From: Hymenobacter sp. UV11
GTDB taxonomy: Bacteria; Bacteroidota; Bacteroidia; Cytophagales; Hymenobacteraceae
DNA: 64,000 nucleotides
Reading direction: 5' to 3'
NCBI RefSeq assembly: GCF_004684095.1
Contig: NZ_SRII01000010.1
Location: 62,001 to 126,000 of the forward strand
Both the position numbers and the translations under genes were made by a program. Under the pieces are notes generated by a model, which did no database searches, was not told the origin of the DNA, and saw only the letters and a list, made by a program, of their open reading frames with translations. Below are positions 52,172 to 60,805 of this stretch, in pieces (position 1 is the stretch's first letter; each line of letters opens with the position of its first letter).

Positions 52172-53008
52172 CTAGTTGCGGGCCAGGGTGGGGGTAGGGG
52201 CGGGCAACTCGGCGCGGCCCATCACCACCAGCACCCGCTCGCCGGCCTGGGCGTGGGCCAGCAGCCGGCCATACACCTGCTGCTCGCGGTAGGCCAGCAC
52301 GGCGGCGTTCGCCTCGCGCAAAAAGGCATTATCGGAGTTAGCGGCCTGGGGCGCAAACCAGTCGGCCGGGGCCTGCCACCACTTGGGGCCGGCGGGGCAG
52401 TAGCGGCGGTAGGCGGCTACCAGCTCGGCCTCAGTGCGAATCACCTGCGCTGTGCCGGGCAAAAAGTGGGCGCTATTGGCGATGAGCTGCCGCATGGCTT
52501 GCTTGGTAAGCGCGGCCGACGCGCCGGTGCGCATCCGGTAGCGCTGGGTTTCGCGCAGCAGGCAATACAGCTTCAGGCGCTCGGGGTCGAGCTTGGTTTG
52601 CAGGTAAGCGTACTCGGCCAGCGGGTCATCGAGGCGCTCGGCGGGCACCTGGTACTGCCGGGCCAGGAAGCGGGCGTAGCCGCCCTCCCCGAGCCGGGCA
52701 ATGGTAGCCGTTTCGGTGCTGTCGAGGCCGCCGTCGGGGTTTTGGTAAAAAACCACCGTGGGCCGGCTGGTTGCAAACGCCTGCCGCAGCTGGGCAAACT
52801 GCGCATCGGCGGCATCGTGCGAGCACACCGCGCCGAAGTAGGTGATGCTGCCCCCGCCCGCCACGCTACGGGTGTAGTAGGCCGGCGCCAGGCTGGTAGC
52901 GCGGAGGCTTACAGCCTGCGCATTGCCCGGCGCGGCGGCTAGCGTTTGGGCGAAGGAAGGGGCGGCGGGCAACAGGGCCACGGCGAGCAACAGCGCAACA
53001 GTTTTCAT
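52172..53008 (-). CDS. Exported protein of unknown function
   Basis: 278 residues with signal peptide (LLLAVALLPAAPSFAQ). Segments such as ITYFGAVCSHDAADAQFAQL and ARLGEGGYARFLARQYQVPA faintly resemble the TraB/GumN family, and GERVLVVMGRAEL near the C-terminus could be the family ending. I do not make a firm call. A single Cys pair (VCSHD, LYCLL) is present. Confidence 0.55.
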   Translation of the reverse strand: MKTVALLLAVALLPAAPSFAQTLAAAPGNAQAVSLRATSLAPAYYTRSVAGGGSITYFGAVCSHDAADAQFAQLRQAFATSRPTVVFYQNPDGGLDSTETATIARLGEGGYARFLARQYQVPAERLDDPLAEYAYLQTKLDPERLKLYCLLRETQRYRMRTGASAALTKQAMRQLIANSAHFLPGTAQVIRTEAELVAAYRRYCPAGPKWWQAPADWFAPQAANSDNAFLREANAAVLAYREQQVYGRLLAHAQAGERVLVVMGRAELPAPTPTLARN

Positions 53009-53127
53009 GGTAAGAAATTGAAAAACAGTGAAAAAGATTAAAGAATGTGCGTAGTCAGCAGGGCACAGGGAGCCGGTTGGCGAGTTGCCAATTGATAATT
53101 TCTCCCCGCTAGCTGCTAAGTGAAGCC

Positions 53128-55620
53128 CTACCCCCCGAAGCCGCCGCCACCGCTGGGGGCCGAGTCGATGCGGCCGGCCTTGGCCTTGGTGGCGCCGATG
53201 TACCAGGTGAAGCCCAGCCAGCCCACGCGGGTTTCGTACTTGCTGTAGAGCGAGGTTTGCAGCTCGGGCGTGGCCAGCTCGGTGCGGCGCACCTGGGTAT
53301 TGAGCAGGTCGGAGACGCGCAGCGTGAGGGCAGCGCGGTCACCGAACAGGCGCTGGCGCAGAGCCAGGTCGAGGCCACCGGTGGGCAGCTGCCGGCCCTG
53401 GGCCGTGAGCACCGTGGAGCGCACGGTGCCGGTTAGCTGCACGTCGAGGCCTTTGCGGGGCGTGAAGTTGTTGGCCAGGCGGGCGGTGCCGGCTAGGGCC
53501 GAGCGGTTGGCCGCGTCGCCGGCGTTGGTGGCGATTTGCGAGCGGTAGAGCGAGCCGCTGGCCGACACGCGCCACCACTTCGTCAGGGGCTGGGCCCAGG
53601 TCATTTCGAGGCCCAGGTTGGTGGTGCTGCCCAGGTTCTGGAAGGTTTCCTGGGTCACTACCCCCACGTTGGCGGTGCGGGTGGCCAAGGTGTCGATGGT
53701 GCGGATGCGCTGAATGGCGTTCTGCGTGAAGCGGGCGAAGACCGTGCTCGTGATGCTGGCCCCATTCTTCAGATTCAGCTGGTGGCCCAGCTCGATATTG
53801 TGGCTGAACTCGGGCAGCAGGCTGGGATTACCCTGGCGGTAGTTGCGCGGGTCCTGGTAGAGCTGCAAGGGCAGCTGCTGCATAAAGTCGGGCCGATTCA
53901 GGCGGCGGGCGTAGCTAAATTGTAGCCGGCTCTGGCCAGGCTCCTTCGCCAGCTCTTTGGCCACCGTGGCCGACGGAAACAGGCTGATATACTGCCGATT
54001 CACCGAGGCGCGGCCATCGGCCAGGCCGCCGTTCAGGAAGGTAGCCTCGGTGCGCAGGCCGCCCTGGGCGCTCCAGCCTTGGGCCAATTGCTGGGCGTAG
54101 GTGGCGTAGGCGGCCGGCATCACCTGCACAAAGCTGTAGTCGAACGAGCGCTGGGCGTCGCGCACAAACTCGGCGTTCGGGTCCAGGCTGGTGGGCACCA
54201 GCATGGCCGTGCTGCCGGTGTTGCGCAGCACCTGGTTTTTCAGGCCGGCTTCTAGCTTGCCCTTGCCATCGGCGCTGGGCAGCGTGTAGTCTATTTGGCC
54301 GAAATAAATCTGCGCGTTCACCTGCTGCTGCTGCTTGAAGCCGGCGGGGGCCGAACCGCCCGTCAGCAGCTGGCTCACCGGAATATTGGCGTCGATAACC
54401 ACCGCGCCGGCATTGGCCGTCAGCTCGCGGCCTTTGTGGGCCTCCCAGGTGCGGCGGTAGCTGGCCGACGATTCAATGACCGTCACCTTCACATCGGCAA
54501 TTTCCTGGCCGCGCTGGGTCGTTACGGTAGGCGAGCCCGCCGTTTGCTGTGTCAATAGCTGGTTGGCGGTTTCGGTCTGGTGCTCCCAGTGGGGCTGCAC
54601 GCTCAGGCTCAGGGTCTGGTCCTTGGGCAGGGTATAGTCGAGGCCCAGGTTGAGGCTGTGGTTGCGGTTGTGCTGGATGCCGGTGCCGTCCTGGCCCGTG
54701 AGCAGGGTGCCACCGTCGGGCAGCAGCGCCGATTGCTGGCTGTTCGAGCGGGTGCGGTACAGCTGGTCGCGGCCGTCGTAGCCCAGGTTCCAGGTGGCCT
54801 TATTGTGGTGGCGGCTCAGGCTCAGGCTGGGCGAGTATTTCTCGCGGCTGCCCAGCACCAGGGCGGCCTGGCCGTTCCAGCCCTCCTGCTTGTTTTTCTT
54901 GGTAATGATGTTGATGACGCCCGCCCCGCTGGCGTCGTACTTGGCCGAGGGGTTGGTCATCACCTCAATCTGGGAAATCTGCGAGGCCGGAATCTGGTCG
55001 AGGCGCGGCCCCGGCCCGCCGTTGCTGGTGCCGGCCGGCTTGCCATCAATCAAGATGGTCAGGTTCGACGACCCGCGCAAACTCACCGTGCCGGTGGCGT
55101 CCACGGCCACGGCGGGCACGTTTTCGAGCACGTTCACGGCGGTGCCGCCCACACTGCTCAGGTCTTTCTCCACATTGATAATCGTCTTGCCCAGCTCCTG
55201 CTGCACCACGGCTTTCTCGGCCGTCACCTTTACCTCGGCCAGCTGCTGGCTGCTGGTGCGCAGCTTGAGCAGGCCCAGCGCCACGCTGGCCTGGCCGGGC
55301 GCCACCCTCACGGCCTGGGCCAGGCTCCGGTAGCCCAAGGCCAGCACCCGCAGCTTATACGCGCCGGCCGGCACCTGGGGCAGGGCAAAGGTGCCATCCA
55401 GGGCCGTTTGGCCGCTGGCTACCAGGCTGGTATCGGCGGCTTCGGCGTGGCGCAGCAGCACCGTGGCGAAGGCCAGCGGCTCGGCCTTGGCGCCACCATC
55501 CACGGCCGTACCGCTTACGGTGGCGCGGGAGGGGGTAGGAGCCGTCTGGGCCGCCATCGTCAGCGGCAGGCCCAGGGTAGCCAGGAAGAGTAGCGAGTTG
55601 AGTTGAAAGGCGTAGTGCAT
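53128..55620 (-). CDS. TonB-dependent receptor with outer-membrane beta-barrel (OMP_b-brl_3 type)
   Basis: 830 residues from the ATG at 55620, signal peptide ending TMAAQT. A carboxypeptidase-regulatory-like domain (GAYKLRVLALGYRSLAQAVR) precedes the plug (VLENVPAVAVDATGTVSLRG; GAGVINIITKKNKQEGWNGQ), and the barrel follows to the C-terminus. The C-terminal end is Gly/Ser-rich (SAPSGGGGFGG), not the usual aromatic strand, which is common in this subfamily. No SusD partner is adjacent. The substrate is unknown. Confidence 0.85.
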   Translation of the reverse strand: MHYAFQLNSLLFLATLGLPLTMAAQTAPTPSRATVSGTAVDGGAKAEPLAFATVLLRHAEAADTSLVASGQTALDGTFALPQVPAGAYKLRVLALGYRSLAQAVRVAPGQASVALGLLKLRTSSQQLAEVKVTAEKAVVQQELGKTIINVEKDLSSVGGTAVNVLENVPAVAVDATGTVSLRGSSNLTILIDGKPAGTSNGGPGPRLDQIPASQISQIEVMTNPSAKYDASGAGVINIITKKNKQEGWNGQAALVLGSREKYSPSLSLSRHHNKATWNLGYDGRDQLYRTRSNSQQSALLPDGGTLLTGQDGTGIQHNRNHSLNLGLDYTLPKDQTLSLSVQPHWEHQTETANQLLTQQTAGSPTVTTQRGQEIADVKVTVIESSASYRRTWEAHKGRELTANAGAVVIDANIPVSQLLTGGSAPAGFKQQQQVNAQIYFGQIDYTLPSADGKGKLEAGLKNQVLRNTGSTAMLVPTSLDPNAEFVRDAQRSFDYSFVQVMPAAYATYAQQLAQGWSAQGGLRTEATFLNGGLADGRASVNRQYISLFPSATVAKELAKEPGQSRLQFSYARRLNRPDFMQQLPLQLYQDPRNYRQGNPSLLPEFSHNIELGHQLNLKNGASITSTVFARFTQNAIQRIRTIDTLATRTANVGVVTQETFQNLGSTTNLGLEMTWAQPLTKWWRVSASGSLYRSQIATNAGDAANRSALAGTARLANNFTPRKGLDVQLTGTVRSTVLTAQGRQLPTGGLDLALRQRLFGDRAALTLRVSDLLNTQVRRTELATPELQTSLYSKYETRVGWLGFTWYIGATKAKAGRIDSAPSGGGGFGG

Positions 55621-56276
55621 GGCGCGAGAGCTGAAAAAGGCGTTCAGAAAGGGCATGGCGATTCCGTTCCCAGTCGGCCGCGGTTCCGGTGGGAGAGAGA
55701 AAAGCTGGTGCCTGGTGCCAATGGCACACGGGCAAAAAGGGGGGGTAGGCTGACTAGCGAGCTAGTCGAGGGGGTAGGCCGGTGAGGGTTCCGGCGCAGC
55801 CCAGCGGCCCGGTTGGCGGCTGGTAGCTACCTCGCTGGTGGCGCAGCTAGGCGCGGCCAGGTTGTGGGTAGGAAGCGGTACTTGGCTTTTGATAGAACAA
55901 ACTTACAACAGGTACTTTGTTTCGCATAGTACTGTTGCAGATTTATTTTGAAAACTGCCCTGGTGGCGTCTAATCAAAGATTTTTATTTGAAATAATTTG
56001 TTGGTGCTGGCTGACTTACCTGCTTTTAGTTCCCTGCTGCCTGCTCCGACTACCGGTCTATCGGTTCTAACGTTACCGGCATTACAAAAAATGGCGGTTT
56101 TTACCTGGCCTCTCCTCAGATGCGCCCTACCCCCCGCGGGTTGCCTGGCCCGCCCGCGCATCCGCATGAAGCAAGTAATTTTGCCTAGCTAGCCAGTGCG
56201 GCCACGGCCATTTTTGCCCGGTTGGCTGTTGCTTCTCCAATATGTGCTGTAAGAGGCGCCTTACCTTCCTGTTTCC
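55621..56276. other. 656-bp intergenic region between divergent genes, no convincing gene
   Basis: It holds two GGGGTAGG copies (55742 and 55771) flanking a GACTAGC/GCTAGTC palindrome (55752-55767), AT-rich DNA near 55890-56010 and a CCTACCCC copy at 56126. I see no clear TAnnTTTG box close to 56277. Presumably it holds the two divergent promoters. Confidence 0.5.
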
Positions 56277-57344
56277 ATGATAAAACGTTTTTTTCAGGCG
56301 GCCCTGCTAGTGGGCGCGGCCGTTTTGGTGGCCCCGGCAGCCTCGGCCCAAACCTTTGCCAAAGGCGCCGACGTGGGCTGGCTCCAGCAGATGGAGGCCA
56401 CGGGCTACGTGTTCTACAACGAGCAGGGCCAAGCCCAAGACTGCCTGGCGATTCTCAAAGACCAGGGCATCAACGCCATCCGGCTGCGGGTGTTCGTCAA
56501 TCCCTCCGATGACAAAGCCAGCGGCCATTGCAGCCCGCCCGAAGTGGTGGCGATGGCCAAGCGCGCCACCGACCAGGGCTTTCGGGTCATGATTGACTTC
56601 CACTACAGCGATACCTGGGCCGACCCCGGCAAGCAGGCCAAGCCCGCCGCCTGGGCCAGCCATTCGTTTGCGCAGCTGCTCACCGACGTGTACGACCACA
56701 CTCTCAGCACCATGACCATGCTGAAAGCCGCCGGCGTTACGCCCGAGTGGGTGCAGGTGGGCAACGAGATTCCCGGTGGTATGCTCTGGCCCGAGGGCAG
56801 CACCAAGAATTTTCCGCAACTCGCCCAGCTCATCACCAAGGGCTACGAGGCGGTGAAGGCCGTGAGCCCGACGTCCAAAGTCATTGTGCACCTCGACCGC
56901 GGCAACGACAACGCGATGTACCGGAGTTTCTTCGACCAGCTTACCCAAAACGGCGGCAAGTTCGACGTCATCGGCATGTCGTACTACCCCTTCTGGCTCA
57001 AGCAGGACTACACGGCCTCCATCGCCAACCTGCGGGCCAACCTGCTTGACATGGTGGCCCGCTACCCCGGCAAAGAAGTAGTAGTGGCCGAAGTAGGCAA
57101 CGACTACACCAACGTGCAAAACAGCTTCGATATGCTGCTCGCCACCCAGCAGGCCGTGCGCGCCGTGCCGCAGGGCAAAGGGCTGGGCGTATTCTACTGG
57201 GAGCCCGAGGGCGCCAAAAGCTGGAGCCACTACCAGCTCAGCGCCTGGGGCGACGATGGTAAGCCTTCGCCCGCGCTCAAGGCTTTCCAGGATGGCGCGG
57301 CGGGCAAGCCCGCCCCGGCGACGCGCTCCAAGAAAGCCAAGTAG
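56277..57344 (+). CDS. Arabinogalactan endo-beta-1,4-galactanase (GH53)
   Basis: 355 residues, signal peptide ending ASAQT. The GH53 barrel is evident: FAKGADVGWLQQMEATGY, GINAIRLRVFVNPSDDKA, acid/base Glu in VQVGNEIPGGMLWPEG (about residue 164) and nucleophile in VVVAEVGNDYT (about 272). It hydrolyses beta-1,4-galactan side chains of pectin outside the inner membrane. The C-terminal tail is Lys/Pro-rich. It is not in a SusCD-type locus; the neighbouring TonB receptor is divergent and 650 bases away. Confidence 0.92.
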   Translation: MIKRFFQAALLVGAAVLVAPAASAQTFAKGADVGWLQQMEATGYVFYNEQGQAQDCLAILKDQGINAIRLRVFVNPSDDKASGHCSPPEVVAMAKRATDQGFRVMIDFHYSDTWADPGKQAKPAAWASHSFAQLLTDVYDHTLSTMTMLKAAGVTPEWVQVGNEIPGGMLWPEGSTKNFPQLAQLITKGYEAVKAVSPTSKVIVHLDRGNDNAMYRSFFDQLTQNGGKFDVIGMSYYPFWLKQDYTASIANLRANLLDMVARYPGKEVVVAEVGNDYTNVQNSFDMLLATQQAVRAVPQGKGLGVFYWEPEGAKSWSHYQLSAWGDDGKPSPALKAFQDGAAGKPAPATRSKKAK

Positions 57345-57352
57345 AAAATGCT

Positions 57353-57459
57353 AAAAGAACGTTATGCTGAACGTAGTGAAGCATCTCTGCCACGCCGTTA
57401 GATTACTAACCCAACGGCGCGAGCGAGATGCTTCACTACGTTCAGCATAACGTTCTTTT
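57353..57459. repeat. Palindromic repeat, AACGTCATGCTGA group, copy 6
   Basis: AAAAGAACGTTATGCTGAAC and the inverse, with inner GTAGTGAAGCATCTC arms that differ from other copies but pair with each other. It lies between convergent genes, with TTTT at both ends. Confidence 0.9.
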
Positions 57460-57491
57460 GTATGCGTTTTAATACCGCGAAAAGTCAAACG

Positions 57492-58958
57492 CTACCGCCC
57501 GTAGCTAATCAGATTCTCCACCATTCCCTTGAAAATGATGCCGTGGAAGGGCAGCACCGAATACCAATAGAGCCGGCCCAGCAAGCCCTCGGGGCGGTAG
57601 GCGGCCAGCTGCTCCAAGGTGTGACTACCGTCGGGGTTGTCCACGATGCGGAATTGCAGCCAGGCCTCGCCGGGTAGCTTCATCTCGGCGTAGAGCAGTA
57701 GGCGCTTGGTGGCCTGGTCGGCCACCAGCACGCGCCAAAAGTCGAGGGGGTCGCCGGCGCGCAGGTGGTTGGGCGAGCGCCGGCCGCGGCGCAGCCCTAC
57801 CCCCCCCACCAGCTTGTCCATGATGCCGCGGATGCGCCAGAGCCAGTCGGTTTTGTACCAGCCGCGCTCGCCGCCGATGCGCCAGATATTCTCCAGTACC
57901 TCGGTTACCGGGCGCGTAAAGCGGCGCTGCTGCCGGTCGAAGAACATCCCGTTTTTGGGAATTTGGATGGCGTTCATGTAATCGGGGCGCAGGGTGCCGC
58001 TGCTCATGGCGTCGCTCCAGCTGCTCACCACCTCGTTTTGCTCGATGCGGCGGAAGGCCAGCGCCAGCGCCTCGCGGTAGCTCATGCAGCGGTGTGGCAC
58101 CACGCGCTCGATGCTGCGGGCGGGGTCCACCACGGTGTCGTTTTTGAGGCTTTCGACCAGGCTCTGGGCCAGGGAAAACGAAGTGCTGGTGACCAGATAC
58201 AGCCACCACGACGACAGCCGGGGCGTGAGCACGGGCACCGTTACTATCCAGCGCTTGTAGTTGCGCACGGCGGCTAGGCCGAGCAGCATTTCCTTGTAAG
58301 TCAGCACGTCGGGGCCGCCCAGGTCGAAGCGCTGGCCCAGGCAGGCGGGGTTATCCAGCACGGCTTCGAGGTAAAACATCACGTCGCGGATGCCCAGCGG
58401 CTGGCAGCGCGAGTTGAGCCAGCGCGGCGTCACCATCACGGGCAGCTTCTCCACAATGTCGCGGATAATCTCGAACGACGCCGACCCCGAGCCGATGATA
58501 ATGCTGGCCCGCAGCACCGTGAGCTGCGCCGTGTGGGCGCGGCCCAGCACGTCTTCCACCGCGCGGCGCGAGCGCAGGTGCACGCTCAGGTCGTGGTCGT
58601 TGGCAATGCCCGAGAGGTAGATAACCTGCCGGGCCGTGGTGCGGTCGAGGTAGTCGGCAAAGTGTTGGGCGGAAGCCTGTTCCAGGTCAAAAAAATTCTC
58701 GCCGCCGTCGCCGCTCATCGAATGCACCAGGTAATAAGCTGCGTCGATATCGAGGGGTAGGGCAGCCAGCGAGTCGGGCTTGAGCAGGTCGCCCTCGGCG
58801 GTGCTCACCTGCGGGTAGCGGCTGGCGGGCAGCGTGTCGGGCAGGGCAAAGCGGCGGGCGTCACGCACCAGGCACACCACCTCGTGGCCGGCGGCAGCCA
58901 GCACCGGCAGCAGGCGTTGGCCAATGTAGCCGGTGGCCCCGGTGAGCAATATTTTCAT
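57492..58958 (-). CDS. NAD(P)-binding epimerase-like protein with DUF2867
   Basis: 488 residues from the ATG at 58958. An SDR Rossmann domain (ILLTGATGYIGQRLLPVLAA; VYLSGIANDHDLSVHLRSR) is followed by a C-terminal DUF2867-like region (GEAWLQFRIVDNPDGSHTLE; RLYWYSVLPFHGIIFKG). The glycine motif is TGATGYIG. The fusion is widespread in Bacteroidota and actinobacteria; its role is unknown. The gene starts 109 bases from a divergent DUF2911 gene. Confidence 0.88.
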   Translation of the reverse strand: MKILLTGATGYIGQRLLPVLAAAGHEVVCLVRDARRFALPDTLPASRYPQVSTAEGDLLKPDSLAALPLDIDAAYYLVHSMSGDGGENFFDLEQASAQHFADYLDRTTARQVIYLSGIANDHDLSVHLRSRRAVEDVLGRAHTAQLTVLRASIIIGSGSASFEIIRDIVEKLPVMVTPRWLNSRCQPLGIRDVMFYLEAVLDNPACLGQRFDLGGPDVLTYKEMLLGLAAVRNYKRWIVTVPVLTPRLSSWWLYLVTSTSFSLAQSLVESLKNDTVVDPARSIERVVPHRCMSYREALALAFRRIEQNEVVSSWSDAMSSGTLRPDYMNAIQIPKNGMFFDRQQRRFTRPVTEVLENIWRIGGERGWYKTDWLWRIRGIMDKLVGGVGLRRGRRSPNHLRAGDPLDFWRVLVADQATKRLLLYAEMKLPGEAWLQFRIVDNPDGSHTLEQLAAYRPEGLLGRLYWYSVLPFHGIIFKGMVENLISYGR

Positions 58959-59033
58959 GGGCGGAAAAGGGAGGGGTAGGAACGTATAGGAGTGCGAAGT
59001 AAGAACGTAGGAATGACGCACTTGTTCGTCGGC

Positions 59034-59062
59034 TTTGCCCCGCTGCTCGCCCCGTACTTTTG
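59034..59062 (+). promoter_or_regulatory. Promoter of the DUF2911 gene, TTTG-N17-TACTTTTG
   Basis: TTTG at 59034-59037 and TACTTTTG at 59055-59062, exactly the spacing of the argS promoter. The ATG is only 5 nt downstream. Confidence 0.65.
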
Positions 59063-59067
59063 TGGCC

Positions 59068-59940
59068 ATGACTACTCCCTACCCCCTCGCCCTGGCCGGA
59101 CTCGCCCTGCTGCTGGCTTCCGCCGCCCACGCCCAAACCCCGCTCACCGTGCCCCAGCCCAGCCCGGCCGTGAAAATCCGCGAAGCCTTCTCGACCTCCT
59201 TTGTCGAACTGAATTACTCGCGCCCCTCGCTGAAAGGCCGCACCGCTTTCGGCGGGCTCGTGCCCTACGACCAGGTGTGGCGCACGGGCGCCAATACCGT
59301 AACCAAAATCCGCTTTGGTGAGGCCGTAACGCTGGGCGGCCAGGCCGTGCCGGCCGGCACCTACGCCCTGCTCACCATCCCCGGCAAGGCCAACTGGACC
59401 GTCATCCTCAACCGCGACACTGCCCAGTGGGGCGCCTACGAATACAAGCAAAGCCTCGACGTGCTGCACCTGCCCGCCAAAGCCACCAAGCTGGCCAATC
59501 CGCAGGAGAGCCTGAGCCTGAGCCTCGAAAACCTGCGCCCCGCCGCCGCCGACCTCACCCTGGCCTGGGAGCGCGTGCAGGTGGCCATCCCCCTCACCGC
59601 CAACCCCGACCCCATCGTACTGGCCCAGATTCGGGAGGCGATGAAGGGCGAGAAGAAGCCCTACGTGGCGGCCGCGCAATACTACTACAACTCCAACCAG
59701 CCCGACCTCACGCCGGCCGTGGGCTGGCTCGATGAGTACATTAAAGCCACGCCCGCCTCGGCCTACTACGGCTACTACTGGAAGGCCAAGCTGCTGCAAA
59801 AGCAGGGCAAAAACCAGGACGCCGCCAGCGCCGCCCGCAAATCGCTCGATGCGCTCGGCACCAACAAAAACGAAATCGCCAAAGCCGAATACACTCGCCT
59901 CAATACGCAGCTGCTGACTGAAGTGGGGGGTAGGAAATAG
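59068..59940 (+). CDS. DUF2911 family exported protein
   Basis: 290 residues from the ATG at 59068, signal peptide ending AAHAQT. The DUF2911 core is evident (FVELNYSRPSLKGRTAFGGL; YDQVWRTGANTVTKIRFGEA; WGAYEYKQSLDVL) and is followed by a TPR-like C-terminal part. The function is unknown. The gene ends in GTGGGGGGTAGGAAATAG, a GGGGTAGG copy next to the stop codon. Confidence 0.85.
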   Translation: MTTPYPLALAGLALLLASAAHAQTPLTVPQPSPAVKIREAFSTSFVELNYSRPSLKGRTAFGGLVPYDQVWRTGANTVTKIRFGEAVTLGGQAVPAGTYALLTIPGKANWTVILNRDTAQWGAYEYKQSLDVLHLPAKATKLANPQESLSLSLENLRPAAADLTLAWERVQVAIPLTANPDPIVLAQIREAMKGEKKPYVAAAQYYYNSNQPDLTPAVGWLDEYIKATPASAYYGYYWKAKLLQKQGKNQDAASAARKSLDALGTNKNEIAKAEYTRLNTQLLTEVGGRK

Positions 59941-59998
59941 GCCATCTGCCCGGCCGGGCGTAACCTTGCGGCTTCGCCCGGCTCACTCCTGATTTCTT

Positions 59999-60805
59999 AT
60001 GCGTCGTATTGCCCCGCTCGCGCTCGGCCTGCTGCTCCTCAGCCCCCTGCTGGCCCGTGCCGATGCCCTCGACGGGGCCTTTATGATGCTGAAACTACTA
60101 GCCGCCGTTTGGGGGCTGGCCTTTCTGCTCATGCTGTTCAGCCTGCTGGCTTACCGGCAGCCGGCCTCGCAGCCGCTGCGGCTGCTCAACTACGTGGGGG
60201 TAGGGCTGAGCGTGCTGCTGGGGCTGGCGTGGCTGTTCGTTTTCAGCCGGGGGCAGTCGGCGGGCAGCATCTCGGGCTTCGGCGATGCCAACCCGTTTCT
60301 GAGTTTGTCTCTGCCGTTTGCGGCGTGGCTGGGCGGGGCCCACTACGCCGCCACGGCCACCCAGCCGCGCGCCCGCCAGTGGGGGGTAGCGGTGGCCGTG
60401 GCCGGCGCGCAGCCCACCATAAGCGCCCTGCTGAGCCTGGCCACGCGCTGGCTGATGCCCGCCGCAATAAACTTTGGGCTGGTGGGCCTCGCCTACGTAT
60501 GGTGGCTGGTGGGGCTGCTGGTGTCGGTGGGTGTGTGGTGGCTGGTACTGGGGCAGGCGCAGCGCCGTCAGCCCTTGGGGTGGCACGAGTGGCGGCCCAT
60601 CCTGCTCGTGCCAGTGCTGGCTACTGTGCTCAGCACTGTGTACACCTACCTGCAGTTTCTGGTGCTCGCGCAGGGCGAGATGGACCTGCAATGGCTGGGC
60701 CAGGCGGTGCTTTCTTTTTTCACCTATGGCCTGGTAAGCTGCGCCGTGGGCGCGCTGGCCATCTGGCTCAATCAGCGACGCTACCAGCCCGTGGTGCTGC
60801 CCTAG
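59999..60805 (+). CDS. Polytopic membrane protein, unknown
   Basis: 268 residues, about seven hydrophobic segments (APLALGLLLLSPLLARA; LLNYVGVGLSVLLGLAWLFV; LVGLAYVWWLVGLLVSVGVW). No motif suggests a function. It converges with the stomatin-like gene and shares a CTAG stop overlap. Confidence 0.65.
   Translation: MRRIAPLALGLLLLSPLLARADALDGAFMMLKLLAAVWGLAFLLMLFSLLAYRQPASQPLRLLNYVGVGLSVLLGLAWLFVFSRGQSAGSISGFGDANPFLSLSLPFAAWLGGAHYAATATQPRARQWGVAVAVAGAQPTISALLSLATRWLMPAAINFGLVGLAYVWWLVGLLVSVGVWWLVLGQAQRRQPLGWHEWRPILLVPVLATVLSTVYTYLQFLVLAQGEMDLQWLGQAVLSFFTYGLVSCAVGALAIWLNQRRYQPVVLP

Noticed and set aside
54580-55593. 337-residue plus-strand frame opposite the TonB receptor gene
   Set aside because: Shadow frame rich in Gly, Ala and His; the receptor frame is well supported.
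55752-55767. GACTAGCGAGCTAGTC palindrome between two GGGGTAGG copies
   Set aside because: One copy only, short, and without a nearby gene it could control with confidence.
55998-56192. 64-residue open frame in the long gap before the galactanase gene
   Set aside because: No motif and no promoter; its composition looks intergenic.
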